The notes: generated by a model from the letters alone, not told the origin. A stretch of 64,000 nucleotides of DNA from Bacteroidota bacterium (GCA_016183805.1 JACPDX010000065.1:1-64000); one strand, 5' to 3'. Counted from the first letter of the stretch, positions 52,445 to 61,480 are shown. Translations and numbers: made by a program.

Positions 52445-53285
52445 AATAAATGAATTTAAAAAATTCTGTGCAATCGTATGTTTCAAACCAGACGAAGTAG
52501 AAAAAATTGCGAATAATTTAGAAAAATATTATAAAGAATGGATAGAGATAAAGCTTGATAAAAAAACAGGGCTTCCAAAGAAATACTTAGATGGAACTGT
52601 AAAGCAAAGAACTATAAGACCTTCTCAAAAGGAACTAAAATTAATTCAATCAAGAATAAAGAATAAAATATTAATTCCAATTCAATTACCTAAAGTTGTT
52701 CATGGTGGCGTTAAAGGTTGTAGTAATATAACCAATGCAAAACCACATCAAGGTAATAAATATGTTTTCACGACAGACTTACAAGAATTTTATCCAAACA
52801 TTTCCTCCCAAAGAGTTTATGACACTTTTTGCAGTTTGAAATTTTCGCCACATTTTTCACATTGGTTGACGAATTTGACAACTTGGAAATACGAATTGCC
52901 ACAGGGGACACCAACAAGCACACACATCGCCAATTTAGTTTTTTTGGAGGTCGACCTTTTATTTATAGCCCTTTGTAACAAAAACAATATTACTTACACA
53001 AGGTATGTTGATGATTTAACTTTTTCATCTCAACAGGACTTCCAACATTTACTTTCAGGTATTCTTAAAATTGTCACTGAAAATAATTTCAAACTTAGTT
53101 ACAGAAAGACTCAATACAAAGGAAAACAAACTATTACAGGAGTAAATGTTTTCTTAAATAAAATTGACGCACCAGACAAAATAATTGAAAAATCTAAAGT
53201 GGAAATAGCAGAGAAAAAAGAAATTAAATCTTATACGAACTATTTAAACAACATTAGAAAAACTAATAAAAACAAAAAATATTAG
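52425..53285 (+). CDS. Retron-type reverse transcriptase
   Basis: A 286-residue reverse transcriptase. Motif A is TTDLQEFYPNI (catalytic Asp at about 118), LPQGTPTSTHIANL carries the QGxxxS motif at 160-165, and the active site is YVDD at 194-197 followed by LTFSS. Two retron hallmarks are present: NAKPH at 104-108, matching the NAxxH motif, and TITGVNV near 236-242, matching the VTG motif that recognises the msr. Group II intron maturase and X domains are absent. It would copy the msd of the upstream RNA to make multicopy single-stranded DNA. It is the last gene of the retron and is followed by about 120 non-coding bases before the methyltransferase. Confidence 0.9.
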   Translation: MNSSQFKINEFKKFCAIVCFKPDEVEKIANNLEKYYKEWIEIKLDKKTGLPKKYLDGTVKQRTIRPSQKELKLIQSRIKNKILIPIQLPKVVHGGVKGCSNITNAKPHQGNKYVFTTDLQEFYPNISSQRVYDTFCSLKFSPHFSHWLTNLTTWKYELPQGTPTSTHIANLVFLEVDLLFIALCNKNNITYTRYVDDLTFSSQQDFQHLLSGILKIVTENNFKLSYRKTQYKGKQTITGVNVFLNKIDAPDKIIEKSKVEIAEKKEIKSYTNYLNNIRKTNKNKKY

Positions 53286-53404
53286 TTATTATACTGTGAT
53301 AACAAATTATTTGTTGGCAGCACTTTTTTAATCATTTTATACACATAAAAAGAACTTGTTAATTTTTTCAACATACTCCTCTAAAAAATAGTATCTTCGT
53401 AATA

Positions 53405-54448
53405 ATGGTGGAAACTGATAAAAATATATTTTCAAATTTTACTTTTATTGACCTATTTGCAGGTATTGGTGGATTTCATCTTGCATTATCTACTTTAGGT
53501 GCAAAATGTGTGTTTGCTTCCGAATGGGATAAATATGCCGCCGAAACCTACCTAACAAATTTTCAGCTAAAGCCATTTGGAGATATTACTAAAATTGACG
53601 AAAAGGTTATTCCAAAACACGATATACTTTGTGGTGGGTTTCCTTGTCAATCATTCTCTATTGCTGGAAAACAAAAAGGTTTTGAAGATACAAGAGGAAC
53701 CTTATTTTTTGATATTGCAAGAATTGTAAATCATCATAAACCAAAAATTTTATTTTTAGAGAATGTTAAAAATCTTGCAAAACACGATAATGGAAAAACG
53801 TTGCAAATTATTATTCAAACTCTCGAAAAATTAGATTACACCGTTTATACAAAAGTATTAAATGCAAGTAATTTTGGACTACCTCAAAATAGAGAGCGAA
53901 TATATATTGTCGCCTTCAACAAACAAATCGACTCCTCAACTTTTAAATTTCCAACCCCTTCAAATAACCCAGTTTGTTTGGAAAACATTTTAGAAAACAA
54001 TCCAACAAATGCTAAAGTTATTGAGCGAACAGATATTGATATTTATAAAGATTACAATTGTTCTAACACCTTATTTGGAGAACTAGAACTCTTAAATAAA
54101 CCCATACAGATTGGTAAAGTAAACAAAGGTGGTCAAGGTGAGCGAATTTATCATCCACTAGGTCATGCTATTACTCTTTCCGCTTACGGTGGTGGTGTTG
54201 GCTCAAAAACCGGGCTTTACTTAATTAATGGGAAAATAAGAAAACTATCGCCAAGAGAATGTGCAAGAGTTCAAGGTTTTCCTGATAGTTTTATTCTAAA
54301 CAACGTTGATACACAATCCTATAAACAATTTGGAAATAGTGTATCAATAAATGTATTGCAACATATACTTTTTGAGATAACTAATGTATTGTCAAACAAT
54401 AAAATAGAACCTAAAAAAGAAAAAACAAAAGAATTAGTTTATGAATAA
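53405..54448 (+). CDS. DNA (cytosine-5) methyltransferase, type II RM
   Basis: A 347-residue C5-methyltransferase. Motif I FIDLFAGIGGFHLAL near residue 14, motif IV GGFPCQSFSIAGKQKGF with catalytic C81, motif VI ENVKNL near residue 119, motif VIII QNRERIYIVAF near residue 158, and motifs IX-X RKLSPRECARVQGFPDSF and YKQFGNSVSINVL are all present. It shares an 8-base overlap with the restriction gene, whose HinP1I likeness suggests the pair recognises GCGC, the same site as M.HhaI. It protects host DNA from the partner nuclease. Confidence 0.93.
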   Translation: MVETDKNIFSNFTFIDLFAGIGGFHLALSTLGAKCVFASEWDKYAAETYLTNFQLKPFGDITKIDEKVIPKHDILCGGFPCQSFSIAGKQKGFEDTRGTLFFDIARIVNHHKPKILFLENVKNLAKHDNGKTLQIIIQTLEKLDYTVYTKVLNASNFGLPQNRERIYIVAFNKQIDSSTFKFPTPSNNPVCLENILENNPTNAKVIERTDIDIYKDYNCSNTLFGELELLNKPIQIGKVNKGGQGERIYHPLGHAITLSAYGGGVGSKTGLYLINGKIRKLSPRECARVQGFPDSFILNNVDTQSYKQFGNSVSINVLQHILFEITNVLSNNKIEPKKEKTKELVYE

Positions 54449-55190
54449 CAACCAATTGTTAGGTTCTCAAACAGCAAAGAACGGTTTTCTTAATGAAGAT
54501 GATATTGTAATTAAATTCAATAATTGGGCTATAGATGAAGATGCAAAAAAATGGCTACTAATTATGCAATACAGCCTTGATAACATTGAATATGTTCACG
54601 CTTTGAAATTAAATGGATTCAAAACAGATGTTCAAGTACAAGTAACAGTAAAGTTGAAAAATGCAATTGACGTTCAAAATCTGCAAGTTAAATTAGTTAG
54701 CAATACCAAAGGATTTAATCAAATTGATAAACGATGGGTTGATAAATATGTAGAAATGTGGAATATTCCAACAGTTATTGTTTCCATCTTCAAACGATAT
54801 ACTGGAGAATTAAACCCAACGATAACTCATCCCAAAGACAAAAGAAGAATGTTTGCTGATGAATTTTCTGAAGTTGAACAAACTCAAATTTTAAAATGGT
54901 TGAACCAAAATAAATCTTTGATAGTATCTGATATTTTAAAAGGTCGAGGACAATTTTCAGCAGAATGGATGCTTGTTGCTCAAAAAACTAAAACCAATTC
55001 GAGATGGATTTTAAAACCAATGAATTTTTGCCTAAACCATTTTGGAAATGGTGAAATAATTATTACAAAAAAGGGTAATTTCAAAATTGGAAATATTGGA
55101 ATGCAAAGAAAAGGTGGGGATGGAGGACGAAAAACAGCAAACATGTTACAGTTTAAAATAAATCCAGCAGAATTATTTGATTGTGATTAA
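54441..55190 (+). CDS. Type II restriction endonuclease, HinP1I-like (predicted GCGC)
   Basis: A 249-residue nuclease that closely matches my memory of R.HinP1I (247 residues, cuts G^CGC) over its length. Shared stretches include LGSQTAKNGF, QVKLVSN, GFNQIDKRWVDKY, YTGELNP, DKRRMFADEFS, GRGQFSAEWMLVAQK and, at the end, IQRKGGDGGR-like MQRKGGDGGRKTANMLQFKI. The catalytic residues correspond to D63 and Q82-x-K84 (D62 and Q81-x-K83 in HinP1I). Its start overlaps the methyltransferase stop, so expression is coupled. The specificity is a prediction from similarity. Confidence 0.9.
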   Translation: MNNNQLLGSQTAKNGFLNEDDIVIKFNNWAIDEDAKKWLLIMQYSLDNIEYVHALKLNGFKTDVQVQVTVKLKNAIDVQNLQVKLVSNTKGFNQIDKRWVDKYVEMWNIPTVIVSIFKRYTGELNPTITHPKDKRRMFADEFSEVEQTQILKWLNQNKSLIVSDILKGRGQFSAEWMLVAQKTKTNSRWILKPMNFCLNHFGNGEIIITKKGNFKIGNIGMQRKGGDGGRKTANMLQFKINPAELFDCD

Positions 55191-55229
55191 TAAAAATGCA
55201 CCATTATAAGAAATTTAAAAACCACATCA

Positions 55230-56936
55230 ATGCGTTGGGAAATAAAAGAAAAATCGAATGCTAAAGCCATAAAAAAACTTTCTGAAGAGTTAAACAACCT
55301 CAACGAATCGTTAACCAATATTTTATTGCAACGAGGAATAAAAACCCTAACCGATGCCAAACATTTTTTTAGACCCGATTTAGCCCATACCCACGACCCT
55401 TTTTTGATGCAAGACATGGGAAAGGCTGTGGAGCGAATTGAAAAAGCAATCACCAACAACGAAAAAATTCTAATTTTTGGCGATTACGATGTGGATGGCA
55501 CTACTTCTGTGGCATTGGTGTTTTCATACCTCAGCAATTTTTACAGCAATTTGGGGTATTACATTCCTGATAGGTATGCCGAAGGTTATGGGATTTCTTA
55601 CCAAGGAATTGATTTTGCAGCAGAAAACAATTTTTCGCTGATTATTGCTTTAGATTGTGGTATAAAAGCCAACGAAAAAATTGATTATGCCAACGAAAAA
55701 GGTGCCGATTTTATTATTTGCGACCACCACCAGCCGGGCAACGAAATCCCGAATGCCATTGCAGTTTTAGACCCCAAACGAACGGATTGTAACTATCCTT
55801 ACAAAGAACTTTCGGGATGTGGCGTAGGTTTTAAGTTAATGCAAGCTTGGAGTAAAAAAACTAAAAAAGACGAACAACTGTTGAACAGTTATTTAGATTT
55901 ATTAGCCATCAGCATTTGTGCCGACATTGTTCCCATAACCGGTGAAAATAGAATTTACACGTACTTCGGTTTGCAAATTATTAATACCAATCCACGACAT
56001 GGTGTAAAAGCCATGATAAATGTTGCCGGCTTAAAAAAAGACAAAACACTTAATGTAATGGACGTGGTGTTTACCATTGCCCCACGAATTAATGCTGCCG
56101 GGCGATTAGAAAGCGGGAACAAAGCCGTTGAATTATTGGTCTCCGAAAATGAAGATGATGCCATCGATTTTGGTGCTTCCATCAACAATTTAAACACCGA
56201 CAGAAAAGATTTAGATAAACAAATAACTATTGAGGCATTACAAATCATTGAAAACGACGCTCTTTTTGCTAAAAAAACAACTACGGTAGTTTATAGCAAA
56301 GACTGGCACAAAGGCGTGGTAGGCATTGTGGCTTCCCGATTAATAGAGACCCATTATCGCCCAACGGTGGTTTTAACCGAATCGAATGGCAAAATTACAG
56401 GTTCGGCTCGTTCAGTAAAAGATTTTGATTTGTACAACGCCATTGATGCTTGTAGCGATTTATTGGAGCAATTTGGCGGTCATAAATATGCTGCCGGATT
56501 AACCTTAAAACCAGAAAATTTAGCCGCATTTTCTACTAAATTTAATGAAGTGGTTACTGCTCAAATAGAGGATTACATGTTGGTACCACAACTCACCATT
56601 GATGATGAATTGCCGTTATCGGAAATCAACCCAAAGTTTGTACGGGTGTTGAATCAATTTGGTCCTTTTGGCCCGGGTAATATGCGACCGGTATTTGTGT
56701 CACATCAAGTTTTTTGCGAAGAAAATATTTGTAAAGTTGGCGAAAATCATCTAAAAATGAGTGTTTTTCAGGAGTCGAATCCCAACCATAAATTAGCTTG
56801 TATCGGCTTCAATTTAGGAAATTACATGGATAAAATCGCTGCCGGAATTCCTTTCAGTATTGTTTACAATATTGAAGAAAATATTTGGAATAACACTACT
56901 ACCATTCAGCTAAATATTAAGGATATTCGGGTTTAA
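55230..56936 (+). CDS. recJ: Single-stranded-DNA-specific exonuclease RecJ
   Basis: A 568-residue RecJ, a 5'-3' single-strand exonuclease of recombination and repair. The DHH-family motifs are clear: FGDYDVDGTTSVALV near residue 83 (motif I), IIALDCGIKANE, CDHHQPGNEIP near residue 166 (DHH), and the DHHA1 domain GKITGSARSVKDFDLYNAI near residue 386 with FGGHKYAAGLTL. An OB-fold C-terminus completes it. It starts 40 bases after the restriction gene but is a core gene, marking the right edge of the accessory island. Confidence 0.95.
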   Translation: MRWEIKEKSNAKAIKKLSEELNNLNESLTNILLQRGIKTLTDAKHFFRPDLAHTHDPFLMQDMGKAVERIEKAITNNEKILIFGDYDVDGTTSVALVFSYLSNFYSNLGYYIPDRYAEGYGISYQGIDFAAENNFSLIIALDCGIKANEKIDYANEKGADFIICDHHQPGNEIPNAIAVLDPKRTDCNYPYKELSGCGVGFKLMQAWSKKTKKDEQLLNSYLDLLAISICADIVPITGENRIYTYFGLQIINTNPRHGVKAMINVAGLKKDKTLNVMDVVFTIAPRINAAGRLESGNKAVELLVSENEDDAIDFGASINNLNTDRKDLDKQITIEALQIIENDALFAKKTTTVVYSKDWHKGVVGIVASRLIETHYRPTVVLTESNGKITGSARSVKDFDLYNAIDACSDLLEQFGGHKYAAGLTLKPENLAAFSTKFNEVVTAQIEDYMLVPQLTIDDELPLSEINPKFVRVLNQFGPFGPGNMRPVFVSHQVFCEENICKVGENHLKMSVFQESNPNHKLACIGFNLGNYMDKIAAGIPFSIVYNIEENIWNNTTTIQLNIKDIRV

Positions 56937-56950
56937 ATTCCCATCTCCAA

Positions 56951-56991
56951 CTCTTCCCAAAGGGAAGAGAGTTTCCCCTCCTTCGGAGGGG
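56951..56991. terminator. Double hairpin between convergent recJ and UPF0104 genes (REP-like)
   Basis: Two adjacent hairpins, CTCTTCCCaaaGGGAAGAG (56951-56969) and CCCCTCCttcGGAGGGG (56975-56991), lie between the converging genes. The second resembles the repeats at 30110 and 38238. It can end transcription from both sides. Confidence 0.7.
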
Positions 56992-57993
56992 TTAGGGGAG
57001 GAACTCACCACTCACCACTCTCTTTTTATTAAATCGAGGCAACAATACAGCAGAAACTAATCCTGCAATTACCAACATGAGCGTTTGACCCGTCCAAACT
57101 GCCCAACCAAAGGCGTAACCCTGGCTTTTGGCAACTCCATATAACAATAAAACACCTGCTATTCCTGCCGGATAAGCACCTATGCCTCCATTGGTTACAG
57201 TAATACTGATTCCTCCAATTACAAAAGCGGTAAATATTCCACTCAACGGTACATTTTGGATGGATGGTAAACTGAAAAAAGTAATGTAAAACATCACAAA
57301 ATACATCAACCAAATAAAAAGGGTATGACCAATAAAAAGCCACTTGTCTTTCATGGTAACAATGGTTTTTATTCCTTCAAAAATTCCTTGTAAAAAAGTA
57401 CGGATTTTCAAAATAATAACATTGTTCGATTTTTTGAGAATGATGTATCCAACAATTCCTCCAACAAGAGCTACAGCACCCAAAATAAGAAGTTTCTGGA
57501 GAGAAAATTTTTCCATGATACCGTTCTCAATCAGGTAATTACTCAATTTATCAAACTGTAGAAAAACAGTTAATAAGATAAATGAAACTAAAATTATTAA
57601 ATCGGCAACTCGCTCGGCAATAACAGTCCCAACTAATTTGTTAAACGGAATATCTTCGTATTTTGCCATTAAACCACAACGCATAATTTCGCCACTTCTG
57701 GGTATGCCCATGTTGGCAAAATAGCCAATCATTACGGTATAAAAGCTGTTTAAAAAATGTGGCGTATAACCCAATTCTTTTAAAGGATACCTCCATCTCC
57801 AAGCTCTGCTTACATGACTTAATACACCAACCATTGCAGATAAGACAATAAATAAATAGTTGGTTTCTTTAAATGCAGTAGTAATGTCTGCGATATCTTT
57901 GGCAGTTAAGTCTTTGTAAACCATCCAAATTAAAAACACACCCAAACCTAGTGGAATGGTCATTTTTAGAAAGGGAACTAAAAACTTTTTCAA
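56992..57993 (-). CDS. UPF0104 / LPG-synthase-like flippase-domain membrane protein
   Basis: A 333-residue membrane protein with about eight helices and the lysylphosphatidylglycerol synthase TM-region signature: VLSHVSRAWRWRYPLKELGY near residue 60, MIGYFANMGIPRSGEIMRCG near residue 88 and AERVADLIIL near residue 126, with SITVTNGGIGAYPAGIAGVLL near residue 264. Relatives are lipid- or polyisoprenoid-handling proteins; no synthase domain is attached. The last residues (VVSGEFLP) are encoded by the edge of the downstream repeat. It is the third gene of a panC-panD-UPF0104 operon. Confidence 0.85.
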   Translation of the reverse strand: MKKFLVPFLKMTIPLGLGVFLIWMVYKDLTAKDIADITTAFKETNYLFIVLSAMVGVLSHVSRAWRWRYPLKELGYTPHFLNSFYTVMIGYFANMGIPRSGEIMRCGLMAKYEDIPFNKLVGTVIAERVADLIILVSFILLTVFLQFDKLSNYLIENGIMEKFSLQKLLILGAVALVGGIVGYIILKKSNNVIILKIRTFLQGIFEGIKTIVTMKDKWLFIGHTLFIWLMYFVMFYITFFSLPSIQNVPLSGIFTAFVIGGISITVTNGGIGAYPAGIAGVLLLYGVAKSQGYAFGWAVWTGQTLMLVIAGLVSAVLLPRFNKKRVVSGEFLP

Positions 57994-58000
57994 CAGTTGG

Positions 58001-58351
58001 TTATTTTAATTTGTTGGTGGTTTCGTCAGGGAAGATAAGGGTAGGTTTAAAGGTTTTGGCTTCCTCAAAATCTAACATACAATAACAAATAATAATAATG
58101 ATATCGTTAACAGAAACCCTACGAGCAGCAGGACCATTTAAGCAAACCCCTCCAGAGCCTCTTTTTCCTTTAATCACATAGGTTTCCAATCGTTCGCCAT
58201 TGTTTACATTTACAATCTGAACTTTTTCTCCTTCAATAATATTGGATGCTTCCATTAAATCTTCATCAATGGTAATACTACCAATATAGTTTAAATCGGC
58301 CTCTGTAACCTTTACCCGGTGTATTTTTGATTTTATAACGTGTACTTGCAT
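58001..58351 (-). CDS. panD: Aspartate 1-decarboxylase precursor
   Basis: A 116-residue PanD that makes beta-alanine for pantothenate. The self-cleavage site is Gly24-Ser25 in NYIGSITID, where the serine becomes the pyruvoyl cofactor. Other conserved parts are Lys-containing [14 protein letters not shown], the [16 protein letters not shown] stretch with Tyr and catalytic neighbours, and [18 protein letters not shown]. It follows panC by 12 bases and precedes the UPF0104 gene by 7 bases. Confidence 0.96.
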   Translation of the reverse strand: MQVHVIKSKIHRVKVTEADLNYIGSITIDEDLMEASNIIEGEKVQIVNVNNGERLETYVIKGKRGSGGVCLNGPAARRVSVNDIIIIICYCMLDFEEAKTFKPTLIFPDETTNKLK

Positions 58352-58363
58352 AACAAGGCAAAA

Positions 58364-59200
58364 TTAATTAAATATTGTTACATTATCTATCAACCTCACT
58401 TTTCCAACATGGACAGCAATAAATACCACGCAATAATCGGTGTCATTAAAATTTTGAATAGGTTGTAGCGTATTACCATCGGCAAATTCGATGTACTCTA
58501 ACTCCATATTTTTTGCTGAAATTGTTTTTGCAAAATAGCTTTTATGCTCGGCGATATTATTTTTTAGATAATTGTTTTTAATAAAACTTAATGCTTCAAA
58601 AATAATAGAAGCGTCTTTTTTTTGCTCAACAGTTAATCGTTCGTTTCTCGAACTCATGGCTAAGCCGCTATCTTCCCTTAAAATTGGACAACCAACAATT
58701 TCTGTTTTTAATCCCAACTGTTTTGTTAATGCTTTTACGATTGCCAATTGCTGAAAATCTTTTTCACCAAAAAAAGCATAATTAGGGAGGATTATCTCAA
58801 AAAATCGTTCTATAACATTTGCAACACCGTTAAAATGACCAGGTCGATGCTCCCCTTCCATTACCTCAGCCAAGCTCCCAAATTCAAAATTTTTATATTT
58901 TTTATTTGGATACATTTCCTCTATACTTGGTAAAAATAACACCTCACAATTTACACTTTCCAGCTTCAGCACATCTGCTCCAACATTTCTAGGGTAATTG
59001 TCCAAATCTTCCTGTTTGTTAAATTGAATAGGATTGACAAAAATACTGCAAATGGTAACATCAGCTTTTTGTTGAGACGCCTGTATTAACGACAAATGTC
59101 CTTGATGTAAAGCCCCCATAGTAGGAACAAAGCCGATAATTTTATGTTTGTTTTCAGTTAAGAATTGTTGTAACTCATTAACACTTTTATAAATAAGCAT
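58364..59200 (-). CDS. panC: Pantothenate synthetase
   Basis: A 278-residue enzyme joining pantoate and beta-alanine with ATP. It has FVPTMGALHQGHLSLI with the HxGH nucleotide motif near residue 31, FVNPIQFNKQEDLDNYPR, GHFNGVANVIERFFEI near residue 127, FGEKDFQQLAIVKAL near residue 145 and the SSRNERLT motif near residue 187. Next to panD, it covers the last two steps of pantothenate synthesis. The next enzyme, panB, is not in the window. Confidence 0.96.
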   Translation of the reverse strand: MLIYKSVNELQQFLTENKHKIIGFVPTMGALHQGHLSLIQASQQKADVTICSIFVNPIQFNKQEDLDNYPRNVGADVLKLESVNCEVLFLPSIEEMYPNKKYKNFEFGSLAEVMEGEHRPGHFNGVANVIERFFEIILPNYAFFGEKDFQQLAIVKALTKQLGLKTEIVGCPILREDSGLAMSSRNERLTVEQKKDASIIFEALSFIKNNYLKNNIAEHKSYFAKTISAKNMELEYIEFADGNTLQPIQNFNDTDYCVVFIAVHVGKVRLIDNVTIFN

Positions 59201-59274
59201 AAGGGCTTGTTTAATTTTTTGGGGTGTAAAATAAATAAATATTTCAATTATTCTATTAAACTATTACAATTTAC

Positions 59275-59305
59275 TTGACTTGCACTTTAAATTTTAGTAA
59301 CTTTG
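59275..59305 (+). promoter_or_regulatory. Consensus promoter for the glycogen-synthase-like/DUF4270/glmS group
   Basis: TTG (59275-59277), 20 bases, TAACTTTG (59298-59305), an exact match. It predicts a leader of about 120 bases before the ATG at 59433, with a small GTGTC/GACAC hairpin near 59341-59358. Confidence 0.65.
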
Positions 59306-59432
59306 CATTCAATTCATATCTTAAGATTATGATAAAACACGTGTCAAACCATCGACACATCTATTCATTACTTATACTCGGAGCTAAACCTGAGGTGAAT
59401 CACATTTAACCAGCAACTTCAATCAAACTATT

Positions 59433-60167
59433 ATGAAAAAGAAAAAAGTTTTATTTATTTCCCAAGAAATTACCCCTTATTTAGAAGAAAGTGAATTATC
59501 GAATGCTGGTAGATTTTTGCCGCAAGGAATACAGGAAGCAGGAAAAGAAATACGAACTTTTATGCCCAAGTTTGGCTGTATAAATGAAAGAAGAAACCAA
59601 TTACACGAAGTTATTCGTTTGTCGGGAATGAATTTAATTATTAACGACACCGATCATCCTTTGATTATTAAAGTTGGTTCTATTCAACCGGCTCGTATGC
59701 AAGTTTATTTTATTGATAGTGAAGATTTTTTTAACAGAAAAGGTACTACTCATTGCCATGAAACCAAAAAGCATTGTCATGGTTGGATGACCAGCTTAGT
59801 CCCATTGTATATTAAAACATCGTACAGTAAAGACCCTATTTTTGAAAATTCAAAAGTAGTTTACTCTATTTACAATAATAATTTTGATAAAACGTTAAAC
59901 CAAAACTTTGCTGATAAAGCAATGATGGACGGAATTTCTGACGAACATGTTGCTGATTACAAAAAAACATCTTTTGTAGATATCAATAAAGCAGCTATGA
60001 ATCTTTCTGATGCGGTTGTTATGGGTTGCGAAAAAATTCATCCTGAATTAGAAGATTATTTTAACACTATTGACAAACCAAAATTAAATTATCACGACGC
60101 TGAGTCTTTCGTTCAAGCTCATTCTGAGTTTTATGACGAAATATTAGAGTCAGTATTACAAGATTAA
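59433..60167 (+). CDS. Glycogen/starch synthase N-terminal-domain protein
   Basis: A 244-residue protein resembling only the first (acceptor) domain of GT5 glycogen synthases. VLFISQEITPYLEESELSNAGRFLPQGIQEAG corresponds to the usual VSxExxPxxKxGGLxDV region, but the KxGGL glucan-binding motif is replaced by EESELSNAGRFLP; VYSIYNNNF fits the VFTIHNxxY motif. The donor-binding C-terminal domain is missing, so it is unlikely to be an active synthase. Such short proteins recur near panC, DUF4270 and glmS in Bacteroidota. The gene lies 6 bases before the DUF4270 gene. Function is unknown. Confidence 0.8.
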   Translation: MKKKKVLFISQEITPYLEESELSNAGRFLPQGIQEAGKEIRTFMPKFGCINERRNQLHEVIRLSGMNLIINDTDHPLIIKVGSIQPARMQVYFIDSEDFFNRKGTTHCHETKKHCHGWMTSLVPLYIKTSYSKDPIFENSKVVYSIYNNNFDKTLNQNFADKAMMDGISDEHVADYKKTSFVDINKAAMNLSDAVVMGCEKIHPELEDYFNTIDKPKLNYHDAESFVQAHSEFYDEILESVLQD

Positions 60168-60173
60168 AAAATA

Positions 60174-61477
60174 ATGAATAATAAATTTGTATTACCTAAT
60201 ATACGGAAAGCTTTTATGCTTTCCGTTCTCTTTTTTGTGGTATTAATGTCTTGTAAAAAAGACGGAGAACTTTACCCCGATTTTAACAACGAAAACTTAT
60301 CGATACATTTTACCGATACGTTAACTATTGTTACCACACTTTTAAAAGACGATTCTATTCCTACATTAGCCGTTAGTGCGAATTTATTAGGAATCTATAA
60401 CGACTCCATTTTTGGGAAAGCTTCTGCAGTGCTAATGTTAATTTTGGAGATAATGCATTAATTGATTCTGTTGTTTTATCCATGAAATACGGAAACACTA
60501 CTTCATTTTATGGAAATATTAGTACTCAACAAACCGTTGATGTTTATCGTTTAACTGAAAAATTAACAAAATCAGAATACTATTCTAACGAATCCTTAAC
60601 TTATAATTCAACACCATTAGGATCTTTAACTTTTTATCCTAACCCTGTAGATACCGTTCAAGTCATTCAAAATGGCGACACCACTACTGAATCGGCACAT
60701 GTGAGGATTAGACTTTCTGATACATTTGGTCAAGAGATTCTAGACGCTGGAACAAATGGCAACATTATTACTAATAATGCAGCTTTTCTTAATTTGGTGA
60801 ATGGGCTTTATATTACACCTTCTTCAACTGTCGACAATACTTTATTATCAACAAACGAAGGAGCTGTTGTTTATTACGATATAAATTCTGCTTTATCCAC
60901 GTTAACCGTATTTTATCGAAATGATTTGGGCACAGAAAAATCGTACAGTTTTCTAATTAATTCAGAAAGTAAAAAGTTTAATCATTTTGAACACAATTAC
61001 ACCAACACAGAAATTGACAAACAATTAAGTGGTTTATCGCACGATTCCACATTAACCTATGTTCAAGCTATGGGTGGTGTAAAAACTAAACTAATAATTC
61101 CCAACTTAAAAAACCTGAGTGCTGAAGGTAAAATCATTATCAATAAAGCAGAACTTATTTTTAATGTAAGTGATACTAGCCTCGCTACTATACCAAAATT
61201 AGTTTTAACTGGTATTAATACTGAAAGTCAGGCAACCTTCTTAATCGATTATTTTGAAGGTGAAACTTATTTTGGTGGAACTTATAATGCAACAGACAAA
61301 ACCTATACGTTTAACATCGCTCGACACCTACAAGATTTGGTAAATAGTGATAAAACAGATTATGGCATGTACTTAATTGCCACAAATTCAGCAATTAGTA
61401 CAAATCGGTCAGTAATTAATTCGTTTAAACACCCTTCCAATAAAATCAAATTAAATATTACCTATTCTAAATTTTAA
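60174..61477 (+). pseudogene. DUF4270 lipoprotein gene, frameshifted
   Basis: The first frame (60174-60461) encodes a lipoprotein signal (LSVLFFVVLMSCKKDGELYP) and the start of a DUF4270 protein, then leaves the family after SIFGKAS and stops. From about 60431 the frame two bases on continues as NVNFGDNALIDSVVLSMKYG and runs to 61477 with family-like content (LSGLSHDSTLTYVQAMGG, VKTKLIIPNL). One base appears lost (or two gained) between roughly 60420 and 60432. With the frame restored the protein would have about 430 residues, normal for DUF4270. It may be a recent mutation or a sequencing error. Confidence 0.8.
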
Positions 61478-61480
61478 AGT

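Noticed and set aside
52425-53285. The reverse transcriptase as part of a diversity-generating retroelement or group II intron
   Set aside because: No template/variable repeat pair or variable protein lies nearby and no maturase domain is attached, while NAxxH, the VTG-type motif and an upstream arm-bounded RNA favour a retron.
59306-59432. A riboswitch in the leader of the glycogen-synthase-like gene
   Set aside because: Only one short hairpin is visible, and I recognise no conserved aptamer pattern.
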